Below are positions 28,956 through 37,449 of a DNA stretch of 45,479 nucleotides, in pieces. Below the pieces are notes generated by a model that made no database searches, was not told the origin of the DNA, and saw nothing but the letters and a program-made list of their open reading frames with translations. Source of the DNA: a virus; IMG/VR virus record IMGVR_UViG_3300023440_000622, positions 1-45,479 of that record. The stretch is one strand, 5' to 3'. The position numbers and the translations under genes were made by a program. How positions within the stretch are numbered: the first letter of the stretch is position 1; each line of letters starts with the position of its first letter.

Positions 28956-29110
28956 ACTACACGCTGGCCCAGATGAACGCCTTTCTCGAGGCGGAAGCCC
29001 GGATCGAGCGCGAGCAGCTGCTTGCCACGCTCACGGTGGTCAGCATCGGCGCCCAGGGCGACAAGGCCGCCATTGAGCGGCTTCACCGGGAACTGCGCCG
29101 TGAGGATTAG
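28838..29110 (+). CDS. T-frame extension of the tail chaperone (GT fusion product)
   Basis: After a -1 shift at 28832, translation continues for 90 codons to 29110, giving a ~215-aa GT fusion. The T part contains WIECLHRLVRAGHRYPDVLNYTLAQMNAFLEA-like sequence, the conserved second chaperone domain, and a helical EREQLLATLTVVSIGAQGDKAAIERLHREL end. No good ribosome site precedes an internal ATG, so frameshifting is the likely expression route. Seen: two open frames and slippery heptamer; inferred: actual slippage. Confidence 0.7.
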   Translation, partial: RGPGGAQRHSAVGEDRPTAGWIECLHRLVRAGHRYPDVLNYTLAQMNAFLEAEARIEREQLLATLTVVSIGAQGDKAAIERLHRELRRED

Positions 29111-29753
29111 TCTGACCACCGAGGGCCTGCTCGACCGGCGCCGTTTCAATGCCTGGCGTTCACAGACCGAGCACGCCATGCGACAGGCCACCGCCCGGGC
29201 CATGCGTACTGTAGGCCGGGAGATGGCAGACAGCGTTCGCCACGATATGCGTCGCACCTTCAACGTGCGCAAGGCGGCATTCCTCAAGTCCATGCGCGCC
29301 CGGGTATATCGGAACCGGCGGGAGCACTTTCCGGCCCTCTACGTCGGATCGAAGATCCCCTGGCTCGGCATCCACGAGAAAGGCGGCGCCATCGGCGGGC
29401 GCATGCTGATTCCGCTGTTGCCGCGCCACCAGCGCATCGGCCGCAAGGCCTTCCAGCGCGTGATCGACAGCTTGATGCGCTCGGGCAACGCCTTCTTCGT
29501 CGAGAAGAACGGCAGGACCCTCCTGATGGCGGAGAACATCCGGGAAAACGACCGGGCGCTCGCGCGCTTCAAGCGCGGCGAGCGGCTGCGCACCAGACAG
29601 AAACGTCTGCGTCGCGGGCAGGAGATTCCCGTTGCCGTGCTGGTCGATTCGGTCCGCCTGCGCAAACGGTTCGACCTGGAATCCACCGTTCGGCGCAAGC
29701 TGCCGAAACTGGCGAAGATTATTCAGCGGGAGATCCGGTCTCCCAGGGGTTGA
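29100..29753 (+). CDS. DUF6441-like late tail protein
   Basis: A 217-aa very basic protein starting at GTG 29100, overlapping the T-frame stop by 11 nt. Segments: RQATARAMRTVGREMADSVR, RRTFNVRKAAFLKSMRARVY, PWLGIHEKGGAIGGRMLIPL and EIPVAVLVDSVRLRKRFDLE. The layout fits DUF6441 phage proteins (by recall), a minor tail group of unknown role preceding the tape measure gene. Its 3' end overlaps the convergent toxin gene by 35 bp. Confidence 0.72.
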   Translation: MRISLTTEGLLDRRRFNAWRSQTEHAMRQATARAMRTVGREMADSVRHDMRRTFNVRKAAFLKSMRARVYRNRREHFPALYVGSKIPWLGIHEKGGAIGGRMLIPLLPRHQRIGRKAFQRVIDSLMRSGNAFFVEKNGRTLLMAENIRENDRALARFKRGERLRTRQKRLRRGQEIPVAVLVDSVRLRKRFDLESTVRRKLPKLAKIIQREIRSPRG

Positions 29754-30147
29754 TGATCTCAAGTTCGGGATGCGGAAAGTCATTCACGTTTCGGGTGACC
29801 AGTGCCAGCCTGTGTGTCAAGGCGGTGGCAGCAAGCAAGCTGTCGATGGCTGGGAGGGGACGCCCTGCAGCAGCGAGCAACCGACCCCAGCAACCCGCCA
29901 CTTCCTCATCTATGGGCAGTATTCTCCCTGCGAAAAATGCCGGCAACTCGGTTTCGAGCCAGTCCAGCAGCTTGAGTTTGCGCTTGCTTTTGCCGAGCGC
30001 CTCGATGCCTTTCCGGATCTCTCCGAGGGTCAGCACGCTGACGTACAGGGTGGTCGCCGGCCGTTCCTCAAACCACACCACTACACCCGGGTTCGGTTCC
30101 TTGCGGCGCAATTCGGACAGGACGTTGGTATCGATCAGGTAGCTCAA
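29719..30147 (-). CDS. PIN-domain toxin (VapC-like ribonuclease)
   Basis: A 142-aa PIN protein starting at TTG 30147, overlapping the antitoxin stop (TTGA). Catalytic acids: Asp6 in YLIDTNVLSEL, Glu43 in LTLGEIRKGIEAL, Asp102 in PAIDSLLAATA and Asp123 in TRNVNDF. VapC-type enzymes cleave RNA, often tRNA, when the antitoxin is lost. It is on the strand opposite to the late operon, with its 3' end inside the preceding late gene. Likely stabilises the prophage or acts against other phages (inference). Confidence 0.9.
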   Translation of the reverse strand: MSYLIDTNVLSELRRKEPNPGVVVWFEERPATTLYVSVLTLGEIRKGIEALGKSKRKLKLLDWLETELPAFFAGRILPIDEEVAGCWGRLLAAAGRPLPAIDSLLAATALTHRLALVTRNVNDFPHPELEIINPWETGSPAE

Positions 30148-30395
30148 AGCTCGACCTCGCGCGTGAGGCTTTTGTCCCGCTCGAGCTTTACCTCCTCGAC
30201 GCCATAGAGTGGGGAACGACGCATGAAGGCCACCAGTGATTCGCCCGTGCCGGTCAGCCGCTCGTAGTGTTCGCGCGACAAAACGACCGCCACCGGCTTG
30301 CCGTGCAGTGTGATCTCCTGGGGGCCTTCGCGCTCGGCATCCTTGATGACTTCGGAGAGTTTGGCCTTGGCCTCCTGCATTTGCCAATGACGCAT
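30144..30395 (-). CDS. Phd/YefM-family antitoxin
   Basis: An 83-aa antitoxin. The N-terminal part is the Phd/YefM DNA-binding fold (WQMQEAKAKLSEVIKDAEREG, PQEITLHGKPVAVVLSREHYERL). The C-terminal ~30 residues (VEEVKLERDKSLTREVEL) would wrap the toxin. It has a GAGG ribosome site and a palindromic operator immediately upstream, consistent with autoregulation of the pair. Confidence 0.9.
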   Translation of the reverse strand: MRHWQMQEAKAKLSEVIKDAEREGPQEITLHGKPVAVVLSREHYERLTGTGESLVAFMRRSPLYGVEEVKLERDKSLTREVEL

Positions 30396-30408
30396 GATAC
30401 ACCTCTAT

Positions 30409-30427
30409 TCTGACTATACTGGTCAGA
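30409..30427 (-). promoter_or_regulatory. Toxin-antitoxin operator/promoter
   Basis: TCTGAC (30409-30414) and GTCAGA (30422-30427) form a dyad around a TATACTG centre. On the reverse strand it overlaps a -10 TATAGT (30418-30413), with a weak -35 TTGTTT 17 nt upstream. This fits Phd-type autorepression. The tape measure ATG lies only 31 nt to the right on the other strand. Confidence 0.65.
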
Positions 30428-30457
30428 GTGTAGCAAAACAACGCTGATCAATCCACC

Positions 30458-33400
30458 ATGGCACGCAACCGCGCACAGATCCTCATCACCGCCGTCGACG
30501 AGACGCGCCGGGCCTTCCGGTCCATCGAGGGGAGTCTCACGCGCCTGCGCGACCAGGCCAGCCGTGTCGGGGACACGCTCCGCAACATCGGCGGCGCCAT
30601 CGGCGTGGGGCTGGGCCTTCGGGAACTGGCCGAGGCCGCCGACCAGTACAAGGGCCTGCAGGCCCGGTTGCAGCTGGCGGTCACCTCGCAGGAGGCGTTC
30701 AATCGGGCCGACCGTGAGCTGTTCGATATCGCCCAGCGCAACCGGGCGCCGCTTTCCGAGACGGTCACGCTCTACGCCAGGCTCGCGCCTTCCATCCGGG
30801 CGCTCGGGCGCGATCAGCGCGATGCCCTGGCGGTCACCGAGGCCATCAGCCAGTCGGTGGCGCTGTCCGGCGCCTCTGCGGAGGCCGCCAGCGGCGCGCT
30901 GCTCCAGTTTGGCCAGGCGCTGGCCGCCGGACAACTGCGTGGTGACGAGTTCAACTCGGTCATCGAGCAGACGCCCCGGCTGGCCCAGGCCATCGCCGAC
31001 GGGATGGGCGTGCCCCTGGGCTCGCTACGGGCGCTGGCCCAGCAGGGCAAGCTGACCGCCGAGGTGGTGCTCGATGCGCTGCTCGGGCAGAAAGAACGGC
31101 TGGCGCAGGAATACGCCGCTTTACCCGACACTGTTTCCGGGGCGCTCACCCGGCTCCGAAACGCCTTCCTGCGCGCCTTCGGCGAGCGGGATGCGGGGAG
31201 CGGTTTTACGGCCGGTCTGGCCAGGGCGATCCAGTTCCTCGCCGCCCACATCGACCTGCTGATCCAGCTGGCCGGCACCGCGCTGGTTGCGGCCTTCGGG
31301 CGCATGGTGGCCTCCATAGCGGCAAGCGTGGCCGCTTCCCGTGCCGAGGCCGCCGCGCGACTGAACAACCTGCGCCTGATCGAGGCGGAGGCGACCGCCC
31401 GGCTACGCGCGGCCCGGGCAGCACTGGCGCAGGCATCCGCCCAGGGCAAGGCAACAACGGCCTTGCGGGCGGACTTGGCCCGAGCGGCGCAGGAAGCAGT
31501 CAAGGCGCGGCAGGCGTTCACGCAAGCCGCAGCCGGCACCGGACTATTGGCCCGCGCGGGCGGCCTGTTGCGTGGCGTGCTGGCGCTGCTCGGCGGCCCC
31601 ATCGGGCTCATCGTCACCGGCCTGGGATTGCTGGCCACCGCCGCCTTCTCGGCCCGGGACAAGGTGGTGGCGTTCGGCGGCAAGACCGCCACCATCGGGC
31701 AGATCGTCTCGGCCGCCTGGGATCTCGTCACCGAAAAGGTCGTCGCACTGGCCAATGCCTTGATCGGCCTCGTGGGGATCAATGAAGACACCTGGACGGG
31801 CCTGCGCGAGACGGTGATCGACGGCGTCACTGCCATCGGCCGCGCGGTGCGAACGCTCGTCAACGGCATCATCGGGGCCTTCAATGCCGTGGGCAAGGTG
31901 GTGGGGATCACCGCCGCCTTCCTCGTGCGCCGGTTCAAACGCGCCTTCTCCGACATCGCCGCGCTGGCCCGCGCCCTGGGCCGGGATATCGCGGCGGCGT
32001 TCGAGGGCGACTTCTCCCTCCGGCATCTCAAGGCCGCGCTGCGCGCGGGCCGGGACGAGATGCGCGGCTTCGGCAGGGCCCTAGGCGATGCGGTCAAGGA
32101 GTCGCTGGGACGCGACTACGTGGGCGAGACCGCACGGGCGATCGCAGCGCGTATCCGTAACGAGCAGAAACGGCAGCGGCTCTTTGCCCAACCGCAGGCG
32201 AAGGGTACTCCCTCGGCCGAGGACAACGCCGCCCGCCTCAAGCTCGCAGAAAGCCAAAGCGAAGCGGAGCTCAAGATCCTCAAGGAAGGGCTGGCGCAGG
32301 CCTCTCGAGCCCTCGATCGGGCGTTGGCCGATCGCCTGATCTCCATCCGCGACTACTACGCTCAAAAGACGGCCATCGAGCAGCAGGAGATCGACGCCGA
32401 GCTCGCCCGCAGGCGGCAGGCCCTGGCCGCACAGCGGCGCATCCTGAGAGAAGCCGGTGACGAGAAGGCACGGCTCGACGCCCGGGCGAGCATCGCCAAA
32501 ATCGAAGCCGACCTGATCGCGCTCAACAATCGCCGTCGTGAGGTCGAGGTGGCCAATGCCCGCAAGGCGGCGGCTGCCGAGCGGGAACTCAGGGACGCGC
32601 TCGCCCAGGCCCGTGAGGAGCTGGCAGGACTCACGGGCACCGGGACCGACGCCCAGCGCCGTGAGGCCATCGCCCGGGCTTACCGCGATCTGCGCGCCCG
32701 GCTGCTGGCGGAGAACGACACGGCCGGCGTTTCGCTGATCGACCGGCTGATCGACGTCAAGGCCGCACAAGCCAACCTCGACGCCCTGGAGTCGAAATGG
32801 CGCCTGACCGCCGAGCGGATGCGCAACGCCCAGGAGGCGATCCGCATCCAGCAGCAGGCGGGGCTGCTCACCGAGGCCCAGGCGCGCGAGCAGATCGTCC
32901 GTCTCCAGCAGCAGTCCGCCGCCGAGATGGAAAGGCTGTTGCCGCTCATGGAACAGGCGGCCCGGGCCATCGGCCCCGAGGCGGTCGCCCGCGTGCAGAC
33001 GTGGAAGAACGAACTGGCCAGGACCAAGCTGATGGTCGATGAGGTGGCGGTTCGGGTCAAAGGCCAGGTACAGGACGCCTTCGCCACGATGTTCGAGAGA
33101 ATCGGCTCCGGCGCCAAATCGGCCAAGGAGGCATTCCGGGACTTCACCCGATCGGTGATCGCCTCGATCAACCGCATCGCCGCGCAGAAGCTGGCCCAGT
33201 CGCTGTTCGGAGGCGTCAGTGGGGGCATCGGCGGTTTCGTCGGCGCGCTGTTCCGTTCTGGCGCAGGGGGCTTCGCGGCCGGCGGCTACGTCACCGGTCC
33301 CGGCACATCCACCTCGGACTCCATTCCGGCGCGGCTCTCCGCCGGCGAATACGTGATCAACGCCGCTTCCGTGAAGCGGGTGGGCGTGGCCTTTCTGGAC

Positions 33401-33640
33401 GCGATCAACGACGGGGCCTTCGCGCCTCGCTGGCGTGGTCCGAACCTGGCCCTCGCCGCCGGCGGATTGGTGCCGGCACAACGCCCGGCAGGCACGCAAC
33501 CCGGTCAGGGCGTGCGCATCCTCAACGTGATCGACCCCAACCTGGTCCACGACTACCTGACCAGTGCCGAGGGGGAGAAAGTGATCATCAACCACATCGA
33601 ACGCAATGCCGGCCGGGTCCGGCAGATCGTGGGGGCCTGA
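30458..33640 (+). CDS. Tail tape measure protein
   Basis: A 1060-aa protein, the longest in the phage. N-terminal ~1-230 holds the tape-measure domain (NIGGAIGVGLGLRELAEAADQYKGLQARL, SQSVALSGASAEAASGALLQFGQAL, LRGDEFNSVIEQTPRLAQAI). The middle has Ala-rich coiled coils and hydrophobic helices (e.g. GGPIGLIVTGLGLLATAAF). A second coiled-coil block lies around 600-880. The Gly-rich C-terminus (AAGGYVTGPGTSTSDSIPARLSAGEYVI) is typical. It sets tail length and is ejected ahead of DNA. Confidence 0.95.
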   Translation: MARNRAQILITAVDETRRAFRSIEGSLTRLRDQASRVGDTLRNIGGAIGVGLGLRELAEAADQYKGLQARLQLAVTSQEAFNRADRELFDIAQRNRAPLSETVTLYARLAPSIRALGRDQRDALAVTEAISQSVALSGASAEAASGALLQFGQALAAGQLRGDEFNSVIEQTPRLAQAIADGMGVPLGSLRALAQQGKLTAEVVLDALLGQKERLAQEYAALPDTVSGALTRLRNAFLRAFGERDAGSGFTAGLARAIQFLAAHIDLLIQLAGTALVAAFGRMVASIAASVAASRAEAAARLNNLRLIEAEATARLRAARAALAQASAQGKATTALRADLARAAQEAVKARQAFTQAAAGTGLLARAGGLLRGVLALLGGPIGLIVTGLGLLATAAFSARDKVVAFGGKTATIGQIVSAAWDLVTEKVVALANALIGLVGINEDTWTGLRETVIDGVTAIGRAVRTLVNGIIGAFNAVGKVVGITAAFLVRRFKRAFSDIAALARALGRDIAAAFEGDFSLRHLKAALRAGRDEMRGFGRALGDAVKESLGRDYVGETARAIAARIRNEQKRQRLFAQPQAKGTPSAEDNAARLKLAESQSEAELKILKEGLAQASRALDRALADRLISIRDYYAQKTAIEQQEIDAELARRRQALAAQRRILREAGDEKARLDARASIAKIEADLIALNNRRREVEVANARKAAAAERELRDALAQAREELAGLTGTGTDAQRREAIARAYRDLRARLLAENDTAGVSLIDRLIDVKAAQANLDALESKWRLTAERMRNAQEAIRIQQQAGLLTEAQAREQIVRLQQQSAAEMERLLPLMEQAARAIGPEAVARVQTWKNELARTKLMVDEVAVRVKGQVQDAFATMFERIGSGAKSAKEAFRDFTRSVIASINRIAAQKLAQSLFGGVSGGIGGFVGALFRSGAGGFAAGGYVTGPGTSTSDSIPARLSAGEYVINAASVKRVGVAFLDAINDGAFAPRWRGPNLALAAGGLVPAQRPAGTQPGQGVRILNVIDPNLVHDYLTSAEGEKVIINHIERNAGRVRQIVGA

Positions 33641-33642
33641 CG

Positions 33643-34770
33643 ATGTATGAGATCGGCGCCAGCTACGGACACAATGCGCTGCTGAGACGGGTGCGTGACA
33701 TCCTGCGTGGCTATCCGTCATTCACGGCGCCAGCTTACATCGGCGCAGGCAATGGACGCCTGACCAATATCGGGACCTACAGCGCCACCCCATACGAGAC
33801 CTGGACGTTGACCTGTACTGCCGCAGGTCCCGCCGCTACCTTCAGCGTCAGCGGAAGCGTTTCCGGTGCGAAGGTTGCCGCCACCGTGGGCACGGCCTAC
33901 GACAACGGCCTCATCCAGTTCTTGCTGGTTGGTGGCACCGTCGATTTCCAGGTCGGCGACCAGTTCACCTTTTCGATTCAGGAGAATGGCCTGGTCACCA
34001 CCGGGCAGGTCTGGACCGAGCAGCGATTCACCGATGACGGGACGACGGTGGAACTGATCACCGCCGGTCCTGGACTTTCGGGCACCGAGGAGATCTATAT
34101 CGGTTTCCAGAGTTATGAAAACGTCCCCAGCGACTATTACAACTGGCGCGTGGCCACCTTCACCGGGTTTCTGCCCAGCGACCCGTTCAAGAACCAACCT
34201 GGCTATTCCGGCAATCGCGCCGTGCTGCTGTGGAACCAGGTCATTGATTACTGGATCATCGCCAATGGCCAACGCTTTGCTCTCGCCGCCCGGGTTGGCA
34301 ACACCGATGTCTATACGGGTTGCTACCTCGGCAAATATTTCTTCTACGGCACGCCGGGGCAAATGCCGTATCCGGTCGTGGCGATCAGCGCCTATTCCAG
34401 TGACGCGGCCATCAAGTATTCCGATACCTCCGCATCCCATGTCATGGGGTACAAAGGCAACGGCAACCTCCTGTTGCGCCGCATCGACGGGAGCTATGTC
34501 TCGCCGGAATGCTGGCCCTGGAACAACGGGGTACGCCCACGTAACACCAACGCCGATGCTGCCAATCCCAATGGGGAATATGTCGTACTCCCCATCATCA
34601 TGAACCGTGCGGCGGATGGCATCTACGGCGAGCTGGATGGCGTGGTGTTCGTGCCCGACTACAGCATGAGTGTCGAGAGCGAGATCACCATCGGCACAGA
34701 TACCTACAAAGTCTTTCAGAACATCTTTCGAACCGGCGCCAAACAGTACTACGCGCTCAAGCTGGCCTGA
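33643..34770 (+). CDS. Tail-tip structural protein, possible receptor-binding component
   Basis: A 375-aa beta-rich protein, not firmly assigned. N-terminal ~100 residues look Ig/beta-sandwich-like (GTYSATPYETWTLTCTAAG, VGGTVDFQVGDQFTFSIQENG). The middle has W/Y-rich strands around DYWIIANGQRFALAARV. The end, YGELDGVVFVPDYSMSVESE then YKVFQNIFRTGAKQYYALKL, recurs in several siphophage structural proteins I recall. Located directly after the tape measure gene. A receptor-contact role is inference. Confidence 0.72.
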   Translation: MYEIGASYGHNALLRRVRDILRGYPSFTAPAYIGAGNGRLTNIGTYSATPYETWTLTCTAAGPAATFSVSGSVSGAKVAATVGTAYDNGLIQFLLVGGTVDFQVGDQFTFSIQENGLVTTGQVWTEQRFTDDGTTVELITAGPGLSGTEEIYIGFQSYENVPSDYYNWRVATFTGFLPSDPFKNQPGYSGNRAVLLWNQVIDYWIIANGQRFALAARVGNTDVYTGCYLGKYFFYGTPGQMPYPVVAISAYSSDAAIKYSDTSASHVMGYKGNGNLLLRRIDGSYVSPECWPWNNGVRPRNTNADAANPNGEYVVLPIIMNRAADGIYGELDGVVFVPDYSMSVESEITIGTDTYKVFQNIFRTGAKQYYALKLA

Positions 34771-34779
34771 GGAGCTGAT

Positions 34780-35736
34780 ATGCCATTCCAGACCGGGACC
34801 GTGCCCGACGCGGCGGTGCTCAAAACCACGATCGAGAACTTCGCGGTGGCCAACGGCTACACGCTGACCGGTGGCATCCTGTCGGATGGGAGCACGAGCA
34901 ATGTGCGGCTGACCTCTTACGAGGGGGATGCCGGTGCTCCGGCCATCCACGACACCATCAAGATCGAGGGCTCGCTGACCGCCGATTTCAGTCTCGACAA
35001 CTGTCCGCAATGGGCCAGGCTCTATGCGCCCCAGGCGCACTGGCCGGTGACCTACTTCCTGTTCGCCCACGCCAATCCGCTGCTCATCACTTGCGTCATC
35101 CAGTACAACGTCAACGTGCATCAATGGCTGCAATTCGGCCAGATCAATCTGGTTGGCGGACTGGTGGGGGGAGCCTATTTCGGGGCCAGCCTGAACGTGG
35201 CCCGGTCCGATGACGAGGTCTATATGACCGCCACTGACGGGAGCAACAGTGGGTATCGGAACGATCCGAACGGGGCGCCTTTCTGGAATGCCACCAACCA
35301 CGATCACTATTTCGGGGGATATGACCCCAAGCGCCATACGTTTCTCCATCTGGAAATGGACGGCAGCCCCAAATGGCCCGGTGCAGGACAGGAATATGGC
35401 AAATACCCGTCGTTCCCTAATTACGCCCACCCGTTACTGGACCGCCAACCACAGGCACTCACTGGCGAGGCCGTATTGATCCCGTACTGGCTGTGGGTCG
35501 ATCGCGGTGGCGGCTTTCAGTCCTACATTGGCGAGATCGTGCATATCCGGGCGATGAGAATCACCCACTTCGAACCCGGCGACATCGTTTCCCTGGGGCC
35601 AGACCGCTGGATGGTGTTTCCCTGGCATAAGAAAGACACGACGCACCCCAACGGAGGGCGAGCGGGTTATTCCCAAGGTTACGTCCCCTATGGCACGGGC
35701 ACGCTCGGTTGGGCCATTGCCTACGACGGTCCGTAA
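34780..35736 (+). CDS. Tail structural protein related in style to the preceding one
   Basis: A 318-aa protein. The start FQTGTVPDAAVLKTTIENFAVANGYTL suggests a helix then a beta domain. The centre is aromatic-rich (QWLQFGQINLVGGLVGGAYFGASLN, HDHYFGGYDPKRHTFLHLEMD). The C-terminal segment around HFEPGDIVSLGPDRWMVFPW mirrors the GVFVP/VFQN end of the previous protein in function, so both may be paired tail-tip subunits. Not recognised further. Confidence 0.68.
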   Translation: MPFQTGTVPDAAVLKTTIENFAVANGYTLTGGILSDGSTSNVRLTSYEGDAGAPAIHDTIKIEGSLTADFSLDNCPQWARLYAPQAHWPVTYFLFAHANPLLITCVIQYNVNVHQWLQFGQINLVGGLVGGAYFGASLNVARSDDEVYMTATDGSNSGYRNDPNGAPFWNATNHDHYFGGYDPKRHTFLHLEMDGSPKWPGAGQEYGKYPSFPNYAHPLLDRQPQALTGEAVLIPYWLWVDRGGGFQSYIGEIVHIRAMRITHFEPGDIVSLGPDRWMVFPWHKKDTTHPNGGRAGYSQGYVPYGTGTLGWAIAYDGP

Positions 35737-37449
35737 ATGGCGCTGTTCACCGGGATCACTGTCTCGTCACCTCGATCTGGCGAGCTGAACATTCACCTGA
35801 CGCCTGTGCTTAACCGGTTCGCCCTGGATTATTGGCCGGCGCGACCGCAGCCGTTGTCGTCCACTCGCAACGCGCACGGCGCGGTGACCGCCCGCTATGC
35901 ACCTGCCAGGCCGACAGTGACTACTCGGGCCGGCGCCGGCGTGGCGCCATCGTATTTTCGGGACTACTACAATCGCGTTCATCTGCGGCCGGCGAACATT
36001 GCGCTGGGCAACGTGCTCTCGTCCCAGAGCCGCCAGATCGAGGTCTGGAATGCCCACTTGTCTCCCAGTGCGCTCGGGTCGATCGCAGCAACCAACGCCG
36101 ATGGCCTCACGCTGACAGGCCCTCAGCCCGCGCCCACGACCTTTCGGGCACTGGAGAGCCGCGACTACACCTTGGCCATCTCCAATGTCGGTTCGCCGGC
36201 GGTCAATGCCGAATTCCGCTTCGTCTTCCAGGCAGAGCGCCCGGTGCTGCGGGTCACGGGCAACCGAATCGCTATTTGGCGGGTGCGACCGAACTGGACG
36301 CACGGCATTCGCGAGTACTGGGAGTGGCTGACCGACGTCCTCACCGCCCACGACAACCAGGAACAGCGCATCCGGCTGCGCGCACGGCCCAGGCGAAGTG
36401 TCGAGTTCGACATTCTGCCACTCGAACAGGATCGGCAATGGCTGGAGAACGCCCTGTGGCGTTGGCAGGCTCGCACTTTTGCCGTGCCACTCTGGACTGA
36501 CCGCCGCCACCTGACTCAGCCTGCCGCCGCCGGCACCGCCACATTGAATCTCGACACGAGGGATGCAGAGTTTGAGGTGGGCGGGCTGGTGATCCTGTTG
36601 GCCAACGGCATCGCCGAAGCCGGCGAGATAACCGCCATCACGGGCGGCAGTCTCACGCTGAAAACCCCACTGCAATCGGACTGGCCAGCCAGCACCGCGG
36701 TTTGGCCGGCCAGGCTCGGCATGATCGGGGATCGGCAGGACGTGGATCGCCTGACCGACACCCTGAGTCAGGCTGTCGTACGGTTCGATCTGGAGGACGC
36801 AGGCCAGGTCTTCACCGCGCAGGACTCGACGACCAGCTACCGGGGCCTTCCAGTGCTGGAGGATGGGCCCAACTGGGTGCGGGATCTCAAGCAACAGTAT
36901 CTACACAAGATCCGGCAGTACGATTACCGCGTCGGCGGTCGCTTCGTCGAATACGAGGGCGAGGTGCCGAACCAGATCCAGGAATTCCGTTGGCTGCTCG
37001 ACGGCCGCCAGGCCATCGATGCATTCCGGCGGTGGCTGTACGCCCGCGCCGGCCGCTTGGTGCCGTTCTGGTTCCCGCAGCCGTCCAACGACCTGACCGC
37101 GACCAAAATCATCGGCGCCGGTTCCACCCAGCTCACCGTTCGCCACGCCAACTATGCCCTGTTCGCCCAGGGACAGCCCGGGCGTCAGGACATCCGCATT
37201 CAGCTGAGCGACGGCACCGTGTTCTACCGGCGCATCGTCGCGGCCTCCGAGGCACCATCGGGTACGGAGGAGAACCTGCAACTGGACGCGGCGCTGTCGA
37301 GCACGGGGCCGATCGAGCCGGGGGACATCGTGCGCATCTCTTACCTGCAACTTTGCCGGCTCAATCAGGACGCGGTGGAAATCCTTTGGCACACCGACCA
37401 GTTGGCCGAATCCAGTCATCTGATCCGGAGTCTGAATCATGACGTATGA
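35737..37449 (+). CDS. Large tail protein (baseplate/hub region)
   Basis: A 570-aa protein starting at the ATG touching the previous TAA. Repeated R-R-V-F-ILPL and LEQDRQWLENALWRWQARTFAVPLW segments and a C-terminal FRRWLYARAGRLVPFWFPQPSNDL part resemble DUF2460-like and GTA-type distal tail proteins. It sits directly upstream of the BR0599-family gene, as in GTA-like tail modules. Overlaps it by 11 nt. Confidence 0.75.
   Translation: MALFTGITVSSPRSGELNIHLTPVLNRFALDYWPARPQPLSSTRNAHGAVTARYAPARPTVTTRAGAGVAPSYFRDYYNRVHLRPANIALGNVLSSQSRQIEVWNAHLSPSALGSIAATNADGLTLTGPQPAPTTFRALESRDYTLAISNVGSPAVNAEFRFVFQAERPVLRVTGNRIAIWRVRPNWTHGIREYWEWLTDVLTAHDNQEQRIRLRARPRRSVEFDILPLEQDRQWLENALWRWQARTFAVPLWTDRRHLTQPAAAGTATLNLDTRDAEFEVGGLVILLANGIAEAGEITAITGGSLTLKTPLQSDWPASTAVWPARLGMIGDRQDVDRLTDTLSQAVVRFDLEDAGQVFTAQDSTTSYRGLPVLEDGPNWVRDLKQQYLHKIRQYDYRVGGRFVEYEGEVPNQIQEFRWLLDGRQAIDAFRRWLYARAGRLVPFWFPQPSNDLTATKIIGAGSTQLTVRHANYALFAQGQPGRQDIRIQLSDGTVFYRRIVAASEAPSGTEENLQLDAALSSTGPIEPGDIVRISYLQLCRLNQDAVEILWHTDQLAESSHLIRSLNHDV

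Noticed and set aside
33643-34770. Diversity-generating retroelement target with C-type lectin fold
   Set aside because: No reverse transcriptase, template repeat or variable repeat was found in the window.
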